A stretch of DNA of 21,642 bases from Stramenopiles sp. TOSAG23-2 (Eukaryota > Sar), in NCBI GenBank assembly GCA_900128395.1, contig LT649534.1, positions 1 to 21,642 of the forward strand, given 5' to 3'. A program made the position numbers and the translations under genes. The notes beneath the pieces were generated by a model. That model was given only the letters and a program-made list of their open reading frames with translations. It searched no databases and had not been told where the DNA came from. This document shows positions 1-8,591 of the stretch, piece by piece (position 1 is the stretch's first letter; each line of letters opens with the position of its first letter).

Positions 1-420
1 AGAGTTGGAGTAAAGTTAAAAAACTATAAACTATGTTAAGGTAAATTTACCGCAAAAAAAAAATTGATAGGAATGTCAGTATAAAATAATTCATTTTTAA
101 AAAAGTATGACACCTTTTAATTTTTTTTAGTTTACCTTGCGTAAGAAATAACGTGGTGTATTACTCTGTATTGTTTATTATTACACGCACCAACATGATT
201 GTACAATCCAAGACACATGACTGTGGCATTTTTTTTTTTATATTTTACATTTTTTTTTATTTTTAATTAGATTAATTTCTCCTCTAATTTTTATTAATTC
301 AATTAAAAGTATACTCTCCAGCTCTGTCTGATGGCTGATGGCACATGCACCTTCCCACAGCTACAATTCCAGCATAATATCTCTATTGCATCGTCACTTT
401 CTCGCTCTCTTTTTGACCGT
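1..420. other. Intergenic, 3' side of serine dehydratase gene
   Basis: AT-rich non-coding stretch with poly-T runs (for example near 229-258). I see no open frame of useful length on either strand and no RNA gene. It should hold the 3' untranslated region of the minus-strand serine dehydratase gene, whose stop codon lies at 421-423. A short direct repeat, GATGGCT-GATGGC, lies around 330-343. Nothing else is supported. Confidence 0.6.
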
Positions 421-1830
421 TTAACAATTTGGAACATTCACTGCTAATCCACCTAAGCTAGTTTCCTTATAATTACTATGCATATCTTCCCCAGTCTCTT
501 TCATTGTTTTAATACATGCATCTAATGAAATCAAATGTGTGCCATCGCCGCGTAATGCGAGAGATGCGGCACTAACTGCTTTAATAGCTCCCACGCCGTT
601 TCGTTCGATACAAGGCACTTGAACCAACCCACCAACCGGATCACAAGTCATACCAAGGTGATGTTCTAATGCAATTTCTGCTGCATTTTCAATTTGCATT
701 GTGCTCCCACCAAGTATTGCACATAAACCTGCTGCTGCCATCGCACTAGCACTTCCTATTTCTGCCTGGCAACCACATTCAGCACCACTTATAGATGCTT
801 TGTGTTTAATTAATCCACCAATTGCACTTGCAGTAAGTAAAAATTCGGAAATTTTATCGATTCCACTATCTGGAATATGTTCTAAATAATATTTCAATGT
901 TGCAGGGACTACACCAGCAGCTCCATTTGTTGGAGATGTTACAACCTGTCCACCACATGCATTTTCTTCGTTAACAGCCATTGCATATGTAGATAACCAT
1001 TCATTTGATGCATGTGGGCTCAATTTTCCTATACGTTTTTCCTCTAACAATTGTTGATGAATTTTCATCGCTCTTCTTTTAACTTTTAAACCACCAGGTA
1101 ATATCCCAACGTTGTTTAGACCTCGATATATACAATTATCCATGACATTCCAAATTTCATTTATTCCATCTTCAACTTCTTTTCTTGTGTATTTAGATAA
1201 TTCATTTTCAAGTTTCATCTCTGCAATTGTTTTATTTGATTGCAAAGACATCATAATCATTTCACTTGACGTTTCAAATGGATATGGAACTGAATTCATG
1301 TCATTGTCATCGTCTATATGTTCATCCTCTTCGTTCAGCATTTGTTTCTCTGTTTTTATGAATCCACCTCCTATACTATAATATATTTCTTCATGGACTA
1401 TTTCATCGTTATCATCCAATGCTAATAATTTCATGCCATTTGGATGCAAATCAACTTTTCCTAAATCAAAGTCAAATATTAAATCTGATTGGGGGTTGAA
1501 AGAAATTTCATTTGGTAAAAAATCATGTTTTATTACTAAATTAGAATTTAAACGATGCAAATCTGCATCTGCTGCAATACGATCATAGTGTTTTGGATCA
1601 TGTCCTAATAAACCAAGTATGGCGGCCCGGTCTGAATGGTGGCCAACACCTGTAAATGCTAAGCTCCCATGTAAAGAAACATGAAATTTTGTAATTTGCT
1701 CTCTTACATTGGGTGGTAGAGATTCTTTTAAGTTTTTTAAAAATTGCAAAGAGGCTATCATTGGGCCCATAGTATGAGATGAAGATGGGCCAATCCCCAC
1801 TTTAAAAATACTAAACGTTGATAAAAACAT
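421..1830 (-). CDS. L-serine dehydratase, iron-sulfur dependent, single chain
   Basis: Predicted to deaminate L-serine to pyruvate and ammonia using a [4Fe-4S] cluster. It is 469 residues long, close to the single-chain bacterial SdaA/SdaB enzymes (about 455-460). The N-terminal beta domain opens with the family signature [13 protein letters not shown] (about residues 11-23), which supports the ATG at 1830, and carries a GGGFI motif. The catalytic alpha domain has [30 protein letters not shown] and [10 protein letters not shown]. By my count the likely cluster cysteines are C354, C396 and C407, with a C-terminal cysteine C469 ending VNVPNC; this is the spacing I recall for the Legionella type 2 enzyme, shifted by 11. 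There is no obvious mitochondrial presequence and no intron. Acidic residues around 160-175 ([11 protein letters not shown]) are a local insertion. It is divergent from the TBC gene. The family is mainly bacterial, so transfer is possible but not shown. Confidence 0.95.
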   Translation of the reverse strand: MFLSTFSIFKVGIGPSSSHTMGPMIASLQFLKNLKESLPPNVREQITKFHVSLHGSLAFTGVGHHSDRAAILGLLGHDPKHYDRIAADADLHRLNSNLVIKHDFLPNEISFNPQSDLIFDFDLGKVDLHPNGMKLLALDDNDEIVHEEIYYSIGGGFIKTEKQMLNEEDEHIDDDNDMNSVPYPFETSSEMIMMSLQSNKTIAEMKLENELSKYTRKEVEDGINEIWNVMDNCIYRGLNNVGILPGGLKVKRRAMKIHQQLLEEKRIGKLSPHASNEWLSTYAMAVNEENACGGQVVTSPTNGAAGVVPATLKYYLEHIPDSGIDKISEFLLTASAIGGLIKHKASISGAECGCQAEIGSASAMAAAGLCAILGGSTMQIENAAEIALEHHLGMTCDPVGGLVQVPCIERNGVGAIKAVSAASLALRGDGTHLISLDACIKTMKETGEDMHSNYKETSLGGLAVNVPNC

Positions 1831-2351
1831 ATTGCTATTGTCTTTATCTATTTTATCATGTTTATTCCAAATTTGCTACATCTTTGGCAACTGCTTTTTG
1901 TGGTAAAGTTTTTTTTATACATACAGAACCTTCTGTCTCTGGCACTCTGGGTTCTGTGGGCGGACGGGCGGACTTATCTTTTTTTGCTTTTATGGGCCTG
2001 GGCTTATACTTATCTTCTATGAAGTAGTATTCTAAAATGGTATTTGTAGGCTTTCCTGGCTTTCACGCCTTTCACACCTTTCCTGTGGCTTTCATATTTC
2101 CATCATATGATTATATGATATACTGTACCTGTATCAATTTACTTGTGCAACTTACTTGTATCATCTGTGTTGCGCTATACCGACCAGACGACAGTACTTG
2201 TAATTTATTATAGGATTTATGATGAATAAAAAGTGTGTTTGTTTATTATTTATAATAGAAAGGATAGAAGTAGAAAACAAGAAGATACATAATTGATAAC
2301 ATAATATGTATATATACAGATATAGATATACACAAATATATAAAGCCAATT
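1831..2351. other. Divergent promoter region, serine dehydratase / TBC gene
   Basis: This 521-bp gap lies between two divergently transcribed genes and must hold both 5' untranslated regions and promoters. It contains a pyrimidine-rich patch with repeated CTTTC units at about 2047-2095, and AT-rich, TATA-like tracts just before the TBC start (2305-2345). Short open frames on both strands are low complexity, some lack an ATG, and none looks coding. Confidence 0.55.
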
Positions 2352-3602
2352 ATGAAGAGTGATGGTAACAACAAAATATACGACGAGAAAGAAGATGTGG
2401 CTGTATATAAAGATATGTATGGATTTATACGTGATGAATCTTACATTAAAAAAGAACAAAATGAAAGACAACAAAAATTTTATTTTACATCAAAACGGGA
2501 TCAATCATGGGTCAAATTTTTACAAAAAGTACCAATAAATAAAATACTTAAAAATAGAAAAGACAAGCAATTGAAGAAATTAGTATATCAAGGTATCCCA
2601 GTCGCATTTCGTGGGCCTATTTGGAGTGCACTATCAGGTGCGACTAAAATGAAAGAAAATTCAAAAAAGACATATGATATGTATTATAAAGATGCAACTG
2701 CGGACGAAGATGTTAATAATGATGATGATGCCAACAACAACAAAAAAACGATAGAAAAGCATGAACAATCTAAAATAGATATTGAAAAGGATATTTTTCG
2801 TACATTTCCAGATCATTCCATGTTTGATATGAATGGAGAAGGTCCAAATCAATTACGTCGTATTTTACTTTCATATTCTAGATCAAATTCAAAAATTGGT
2901 TATTGCCAAGGTTTAAATTATTTAACTGCTACTTTTTTATTATTTATGAGTGAGGAAGATTCTTTTTGGCTTTTAAATAGTATGTGTGAAAGTATTTTGC
3001 CATTGAATTACTATACACCAAAATTATTAGATTTGCATTTAGATGTACGGGTTTTATTAAGATTAGTACAAGCAAAATTACCAAAAGTTCAAATGATATT
3101 AGAAGAAAATCGAATTGATTTACGTTTAATTACTATGGAATGGTTTTTATGTTCCTTTTTAAATACTTTGCCAATGGAAACAACTGCCCGTATATGGGAT
3201 GTTATGTTATATGAAGGTTCATCTATTATAATTTTTCGTATTGCATTAGGCATTTTTAAAATATTGGAGCCACAATTGGAAAAAATATATATTTCAAATG
3301 ATAAAAATGAAGATAGTCATGATAATAATAATAATGTACTAAATGTTTCTCAATATATAAAAAATAGTGGTAAAATGCAATTTAATGTTGAAGAATTATT
3401 TAAAATTGCATTAAATGGCAAATGTAAAGTAACCGAAAAGGAAATAGAGAAGCTAAGAAAGACATGTCGTGTTGAATTGCAAAAAGAAATAGATGACATT
3501 GATAATCGAAGAAAAAAATATGAAGAATATATTAAAAACAAATCATCGATAAACGAAGAGAATGAGAAGAAGAAGAAGAAGAATGAAGAAGATGGCAAAT
3601 GA
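2352..3602 (+). CDS. TBC-domain Rab GTPase-activating protein (GRTP1-like)
   Basis: Predicted to accelerate GTP hydrolysis by Rab GTPases in membrane traffic. It has 416 residues in one uninterrupted frame. A short N-terminal region with DMYGFIRDE (about 21-29) resembles the lead-in of GRTP1/TBC1D6-like proteins. The TBC domain runs from about residue 78 (YQGIPVAFRGPIW) to about 310. Both catalytic fingers are present: the arginine finger in IEKDIFRTFPDH (R150) and the glutamine finger in IGYCQGLNYL (Q186). Later helices include WFLCSFLNTLP and RIWDVMLYEGSS. An Asn/Asp-rich insertion (about 113-140) separates the first TBC helices from the arginine finger. The C terminus (about 385-416) is Lys/Glu-rich and probably a coiled coil. 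It converges on the CHY zinc-protein gene with only 171 bp between stop codons. The target Rab cannot be inferred. Confidence 0.95.
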   Translation: MKSDGNNKIYDEKEDVAVYKDMYGFIRDESYIKKEQNERQQKFYFTSKRDQSWVKFLQKVPINKILKNRKDKQLKKLVYQGIPVAFRGPIWSALSGATKMKENSKKTYDMYYKDATADEDVNNDDDANNNKKTIEKHEQSKIDIEKDIFRTFPDHSMFDMNGEGPNQLRRILLSYSRSNSKIGYCQGLNYLTATFLLFMSEEDSFWLLNSMCESILPLNYYTPKLLDLHLDVRVLLRLVQAKLPKVQMILEENRIDLRLITMEWFLCSFLNTLPMETTARIWDVMLYEGSSIIIFRIALGIFKILEPQLEKIYISNDKNEDSHDNNNNVLNVSQYIKNSGKMQFNVEELFKIALNGKCKVTEKEIEKLRKTCRVELQKEIDDIDNRRKKYEEYIKNKSSINEENEKKKKKNEEDGK

Positions 3603-3773
3603 TATGGTGATGGTGTTAATATAATAAAATAATATCATAACAATGAGGAAATTTAGTGAGATTTGGTGTGTATGATCTGAGATATGAGAGAGAGAACCCT
3701 GCCTGCAAAAACAATTTTTGTGTTTTTTATAAAAAAAAATGTAAAATATGTGATTATATAATATATATATACA

Positions 3774-4148
3774 TTATTTACCACTCACAATTAATGAGGC
3801 TCTTCGTTTTTCATTCTCTAATTGTAATTTTAATTGATCCGCTTTCTCCCGTGCTAGTCTTCTAGCTTTTGCTGCAGCAGCTTTTTCCTCTTTTATTGTT
3901 TCTGGTGTTACAGCTTCTATTACAAAATGATTATCACAATGTGGACAATACTCATCTGGCTCCTCAAATTGCGTCATATCTTTTCTAAAACATTTTTTAC
4001 ATTTTTTGCACGCAAATACCATTTCAGTACCTAAACGTGTCATATCTGGATAATCACCAACTTCTTCAAAGAAGCACAAAGGGCAATCATACCAATTACT
4101 ATTATAATACCTAATACTCACTTGAGCATTTAACAAGTGTTTACACAT
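3774..4148 (-). CDS. Small CHY-type zinc-finger protein
   Basis: A 124-residue protein resembling the eukaryotic CHY-type zinc-finger family of unknown function. Potential ligands are C2 and H4 (MCKH), C22/C25 (DCPLC), C47/C50/C53 (ACKKCKKC), and C68/C71/H74 (YCPHCDNH). The strongly conserved core is FACKKCKKCFRKDMTQFEE (about 45-63) followed by EYCPHCDNHFVIEA. The C-terminal third (about 84-118) is an Ala/Lys/Glu/Arg-rich helix. The double cysteine usually found after the first QVSIR-like strand is absent (it reads RYYNSNW), and the histidine after CPLC is replaced by Phe, so the first zinc site looks reduced. The start is supported by the conserved N-terminal MCKH. There is no intron; a GTGAG...TAATAG stretch inside the frame is coding. 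The family call rests on recollection of related sequences. Confidence 0.8.
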   Translation of the reverse strand: MCKHLLNAQVSIRYYNSNWYDCPLCFFEEVGDYPDMTRLGTEMVFACKKCKKCFRKDMTQFEEPDEYCPHCDNHFVIEAVTPETIKEEKAAAAKARRLAREKADQLKLQLENEKRRASLIVSGK

Positions 4149-4972
4149 GGTTTATCGATATATATTTTAAATATTGTAACTTGTAATTTATATATATATA
4201 AAATACGTATATAATAAAATGAGATGTGTTATATGATACTATATGAATTTCAACTACACATATACAAATATATTTATGTATTATGCAATAAGCGACACTA
4301 TGTTATATAAGACAGTTGCTCCGTAAATAATATACAATGTACAAATATCAATAAAACGATATTAATAAACTAAAATCACAATTATTTATTTATTTTTATA
4401 TTACATTTTTTTTTTATAACGGTGATTAAATATAATAATAGAATACGTAAATCTATACTTAAAATTACCTATTATAATTTAGATTTGCGTAGTAATTAAA
4501 TTGCAATTTTTTTTGAGCGACAGTTTTATTAATAGTATTATACCACCAGCTTTAGCTTTTAGAGAGGATCCGGGATCCATAATTACAGAGATGAGAAAAA
4601 GAACTCTCCTATTAAATTACAGGTAGCAGGTAGCTAACAGGTACACTAGTCTATACTTATTATAATACTATAATACTATTAATACTTAACTATAGAATAT
4701 AGAGAAACCTACAACATAAACTACTACATTACAAACCTGCAAAAGACATTAAAAGACTATTATTATATACAACAAGAAGTGTGTAGGGAGTGATCATGAC
4801 AATTCTAGATAAAAGCAATTCTTTTTTAGGAAGGAACTTGGCAAAATAACACTAAGAACATAATTACACGGATAGCATATAATTTTGTTTCTCTTTTACT
4901 CTAATCAATTAAAAGGGAATATATAGTATAATAGTAGTAGTAGTATATATTATAATTATCGTCGTAAAATAA
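4149..4972. other. Divergent promoter region, CHY protein / gene 4
   Basis: This 824-bp AT-rich gap separates two divergent starts. I see no credible open frame or RNA gene. It holds a doubled BamHI-like palindrome (GGATCC twice, 4566-4578), a GGTAGCAGGTAGC direct repeat (4622-4634), repeated TAATACTAT units (about 4657-4685) also found in other intergenic regions, and a short TAG-trinucleotide run near 4932-4944. An in-frame TAA at 4970-4972 directly precedes the downstream ATG. Confidence 0.55.
4657..4671. repeat. Intergenic motif TTATTATAATACTAT, copy 1
   Basis: A 15-base string identical to 16379-16393, in another divergent gene gap. It sits among further TAATACTAT units. In a very AT-rich genome the match could be chance, but both copies lie within clusters of related hairpin-forming sequence. 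Confidence 0.45.
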
Positions 4973-7900
4973 ATGGCGGAAACGGCTGGTAAAACGAACG
5001 CGCTGGAGACGGAATGGTCACGACCAAATATGTCACTTTTTTTCGATGATACACTTGACATTGTTACTGATACTGATTCAAGTGATAGTGATGATGGAGA
5101 GCTGACAGATGATGCAATTGTCCGTATGGATACTAGCCATGATTACTTTCAACTTGGAGGAAATTTTCCTGCTTCAAAGGATAAAGAAGAAAAAGATAGT
5201 AAAGAAAATAAAATAAAAAATAGTGATGTTGACTCGAATATCAAAGATGATGAAAATAACAAGACTGAGAAAAGCCCTGATGGTCGATTAATTCCAGTCA
5301 ATCAAAGGAAAAGCTCAATTGCAAATAGGCTTGGTTTATTTACTAGTCGCTACGGAAGGCCGCCTACAAGCGAGGAAACGGTACAACTTTTAGAAGGCAC
5401 GTTACACATGGATGAATCAGAAGAAGAAGAAGCTGCTAGACTTATGAAGGAAAAAGAGAAAAGGGATCAAAAATTAAAAGACAAAGAAACTTCAGAATTG
5501 CAATTGCATTTAGAGGCTGTTAAACAAAAGGCAATAGACCGTCATCGAGAAAATGCATTTGATGGGGATCATGAAAAACATGAGGAACACATGCAAAAGG
5601 CAGAGGAAGACGTAGAAGTTGCAAAAAAAAGAAAGGAACAAGAAAGGTTAAAAAAACAGCAAGAGCTTTTAAAAAAAAATAATCCCAGCAAAGAAGACGA
5701 TGGAAAAGAAGAAGAGAAAAATGAAACAAAAGAAAGTACTATAAGTATACAAATAAATAGAAAAATTATTATAGATAATAAAAATAGTAATGATGAGAAA
5801 AATGTTACACAGGATGATAATGATAATAGTAATAATAATAGTAATGAAAATAGTAATGAAAATAACAATGAGAAAAAAGTCCAGAAGAATGATGTACAAA
5901 CCGATATGGATGAAAATGTTACACAGGATGATAATGATAATAGTAATAATAATAGTAATAAAAATAGTAATGAAAATAGCAATGAGAAAAAAGTCCAGAA
6001 GAATGATGTACAAACCGATATAGATAATAATAATAAAAACGTAGAAGAAGAAAAAGTAATGACGAAGAAAAATAGTTTGATTTCACCAGAAAGGCTGTTG
6101 CAGAGTAAGTGGAATTTTGCAAAACGAAGTCGAAAAAAGGCAGAACGAGCCAAACTGAAGAAGAAAAGAGTGGAGGAGGAAAGGAAAAAAGCTAATTTAA
6201 AGAAACTTGAAGATGATAGAAAAAAACGATTAATTGAACAACGTAAACTTGAGGAAGAAAAGCAAAGAAAAGCTGCGGAAGAAAGAAAACAATTGGAAAT
6301 CGAAAATAAAAAAGCTGAAGAGGAAAAACGAAGGATCGAAGAAGAGCTACGGGTTGCAAAAGAGAAAAGAAAAAAACTAGAACAGGAAAATAAGCGAATC
6401 GCAGAGGAAAATAAGCAAAAGAAGGAGGAAGCGGAAAGGCTTAGGCAAGAAAAGCTTAAAGAAGAAGCATTAAGGGCGGAGATAAATAAAGATACAGAAG
6501 AAGAATTGCGGCACGATTATACATTGAATAAATTAAACACACCATTAAAACAATCTGTTGTCGAGGCAACTGCAGATTCTAAAAATAGTTTAAATAATGA
6601 TATTACTGATCCAATGTTTGAAGCAGGTTCAATTGTGCCTCAACGTCCAAAGGGAATCAAAAATAGTAGGGTACGGCCGCAATCTGCTCAAAATATTAGG
6701 AATACTAGGATGAGTCGGCGTAGAAAGGCAACATTAAATAATGAGACAGTTGCATCCTCAAATGTAAATCAAAATGCAGGAAAAATCAAGAGAGGTCACT
6801 CAAATAGAAAACGCCCGTCTAGTGCATCCATAAATAGAAAACGTCCATCTAGTGCATCGAAAGTAAATAAGAAGCGTTCATCTAGTGCATCAACACCACA
6901 ATCAAATATACATGGTCGACCAGAATTACCGGCAAGAATTAACTTAAATCAACGACCATCAACAAGTGATGGAACAAATAGAAGAAATAAAAGGCAATCA
7001 TACTCAAAATCTGTTTTAGATAGTAGAAGAAGTAGAAACTCTAGTCCAGGTTTTAGGCGTAAATTGTCGCCAAGGCAACAAAAGAAAAAATTGAAGAGGA
7101 AACAGTTGTTACGGACAAAAACACTGGAGAAGAATTGGGTAGATCCTATCTCAAGCTCTCCGCTGCCAGTCCTTGCTTCTCCACCACCCAACGGATACGG
7201 AAATTTGCCTCGTCGCCCCCAGTCTGCCCGAAGGTTTAAAAGATCGCAAACGTCACCTCGAAGAGGTGGTGCCGTATTCAAAAGTAACGATCGAAACGTT
7301 ACTATCGATTGGCGTCAATTTGATAACAACAAAGTTGGTAATCGTCGTAAAGGAGGTAGCAAAATCTATTCGCAATTGCAATCAGGAGGGGATCATCGGG
7401 GTTCTACCTTAATAGAAGTATTTCCTCATCATCCAACAGTTGAGAAATGTCGTTCGTCTCTACTATCAGCAGTCGAGACGTGGGGACGCAAGTCAAACCA
7501 AGTCGATAGGGCCGCTCGAGCGCTGTGCAAAGCATACAATGCATCCGTTATGCAATATTTGGCTTCGAGGGTTGCAAAATCAAAGATTTTAGATAAAGAA
7601 AAAAAAGGTCGAAACAACAGGAACACAGCTGCGGTGTCATCTGCAAGTAATATGATGGATGAAAACATAACTAATGACATGTTAAGTCGTGCGTTAAGAT
7701 TGAGTGAGACAAAAGGATTTTTGTGTTCATCGGAAAAAGCACGAATTCGATTCCGCTCTACTACATTAAACAACATTGCATGCTTTCACAGTGCATGTGG
7801 CAGGCCTAGAATGGCAATTCGTGCCTTGTGGGAAGCTCGTCTATTAAGCTGGGATGAACAGCAGGATCGCAAAATTACAAAAGACACACTTGATGGACCC

Positions 7901-8341
7901 GAAATTAGAACAATGCTAAACATGAGTTCTATATACAATAGGATAGGCGAATACGGGAAATCATTAAAGGTTTTGGTAAAAGTTTGTAATTCTCTTCGAA
8001 AAACTGCTAATGGTAGTGGAATTAATGAAAATTCTTCCGGCAGCGATATGCTTCCAACCAACCAACTGGAATTACTACCAATTGCTTTGTACTCAAAAGG
8101 TTGTACGCATGAACATTTACAACAATGGCATAAAGCTACAAGGTGTTTCAGTGAGGGATTGGACCATGCAACTCGACTTTTAGGAACAGATCATTCTCTC
8201 GTACATCAATTGGCGGTTGCTTACGATGAGGCGAAGAAAGAAATGGGATTAATGCAGAGTAAACGAGAGCAGAGACGTAGGAGGATGGGTAAAAGGTACA
8301 GCAAAAAAACCGTCGGCAAAAGTTTAAGTCATAATATATGA
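4973..8341 (+). CDS. Large coiled-coil protein with C-terminal TPR-like repeats, function unknown
   Basis: I do not recognise this 1122-residue protein. The N terminus is acidic (TDSSDSDDGELTDD, about 35-48). Residues about 95-125 contain an RLGLFTSRYGRPPT segment that looks structured. Glu/Lys/Arg-rich helices at about 140-240 and about 376-520 predict long coiled coils or single alpha-helices. Between them lies a low-complexity Asn/Asp/Lys region with an exact-period 38-residue tandem repeat (277-352). Residues about 560-800 are basic and Ser/Arg-rich, with three KRPSSAS/KRSSSAS units (about 613-641). The C-terminal part (about 925-1090) has at least three TPR-like helical hairpins: LNNIACFHSACGRPRMAIRA, LNMSSIYNRIGEYGKSLKVL, and a third ending in RLLGTDHSLVHQLAVAYDEA. 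The ATG directly follows an in-frame TAA at 4970-4972. The layout suggests a cytoskeletal or scaffold protein, but that is inference only. Confidence 0.9.
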   Translation: MAETAGKTNALETEWSRPNMSLFFDDTLDIVTDTDSSDSDDGELTDDAIVRMDTSHDYFQLGGNFPASKDKEEKDSKENKIKNSDVDSNIKDDENNKTEKSPDGRLIPVNQRKSSIANRLGLFTSRYGRPPTSEETVQLLEGTLHMDESEEEEAARLMKEKEKRDQKLKDKETSELQLHLEAVKQKAIDRHRENAFDGDHEKHEEHMQKAEEDVEVAKKRKEQERLKKQQELLKKNNPSKEDDGKEEEKNETKESTISIQINRKIIIDNKNSNDEKNVTQDDNDNSNNNSNENSNENNNEKKVQKNDVQTDMDENVTQDDNDNSNNNSNKNSNENSNEKKVQKNDVQTDIDNNNKNVEEEKVMTKKNSLISPERLLQSKWNFAKRSRKKAERAKLKKKRVEEERKKANLKKLEDDRKKRLIEQRKLEEEKQRKAAEERKQLEIENKKAEEEKRRIEEELRVAKEKRKKLEQENKRIAEENKQKKEEAERLRQEKLKEEALRAEINKDTEEELRHDYTLNKLNTPLKQSVVEATADSKNSLNNDITDPMFEAGSIVPQRPKGIKNSRVRPQSAQNIRNTRMSRRRKATLNNETVASSNVNQNAGKIKRGHSNRKRPSSASINRKRPSSASKVNKKRSSSASTPQSNIHGRPELPARINLNQRPSTSDGTNRRNKRQSYSKSVLDSRRSRNSSPGFRRKLSPRQQKKKLKRKQLLRTKTLEKNWVDPISSSPLPVLASPPPNGYGNLPRRPQSARRFKRSQTSPRRGGAVFKSNDRNVTIDWRQFDNNKVGNRRKGGSKIYSQLQSGGDHRGSTLIEVFPHHPTVEKCRSSLLSAVETWGRKSNQVDRAARALCKAYNASVMQYLASRVAKSKILDKEKKGRNNRNTAAVSSASNMMDENITNDMLSRALRLSETKGFLCSSEKARIRFRSTTLNNIACFHSACGRPRMAIRALWEARLLSWDEQQDRKITKDTLDGPEIRTMLNMSSIYNRIGEYGKSLKVLVKVCNSLRKTANGSGINENSSGSDMLPTNQLELLPIALYSKGCTHEHLQQWHKATRCFSEGLDHATRLLGTDHSLVHQLAVAYDEAKKEMGLMQSKREQRRRRMGKRYSKKTVGKSLSHNI
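5801..6028 (+). repeat. In-frame tandem duplication, 2 x 114 bp
   Basis: Two adjacent 114-base units (5801-5914 and 5915-6028) encode near-identical 38-residue blocks starting NVTQDDNDNSNNNS and ending KNDVQTDMDE / KNDVQTDIDN. Only a few bases differ, so the duplication looks recent. The length is a multiple of three and the reading frame is preserved. Confidence 0.95.
6806..6895 (+). repeat. KRPSSAS short tandem repeat in gene 4
   Basis: Three imperfect units of about 13 codons encode NRKRPSSAS, NRKRPSSAS and NKKRSSSAS with short spacers. The basic/serine pattern looks like phosphorylation or microtubule-binding low-complexity sequence. That function is inference only. Confidence 0.7.
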
Positions 8342-8591
8342 AAGCTCTTCGTATGATATGATATTCATGATACGAACTCTCAGGCGGGAAGTACTCGTAT
8401 AATAAAAATATGCTAATATAAAAAATTCTCTTATTTATAATATAATTTAAAAGATTTTATTTATACTCATAAATATATATATAATATGTATTCGTATATA
8501 TATATATGTAAACACTAAAAACAATGAATACTTATAATAATATGTCAAAAGTAATTTCATATATATTATATTATGCATACTTTTTTTATTT

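Noticed and set aside
1818-2027. Plus-strand 69-residue frame between serine dehydratase and the TBC gene
   Set aside because: It begins with TTG, overlaps the 5' end of the serine dehydratase gene and shows no protein-like conservation.
4092-4118. A possible very short intron (GTGAGT to TAATAG, minus strand, about 23 bases) inside the CHY protein gene
   Set aside because: Removing 23 bases breaks the frame, and the encoded QVSIR residues fit the family, so the stretch is coding.
4566-4578. Doubled GGATCC as a cloning-vector junction
   Set aside because: The flanking sequence is AT-rich genomic-like DNA on both sides, with no linker or vector sequence.
5569-6153. Minus-strand Ser/Leu/Phe-rich frame with apparent membrane segments
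   Set aside because: It mirrors the Lys/Glu/Asn-rich coding strand of gene 4, including its tandem repeat; no independent signal.
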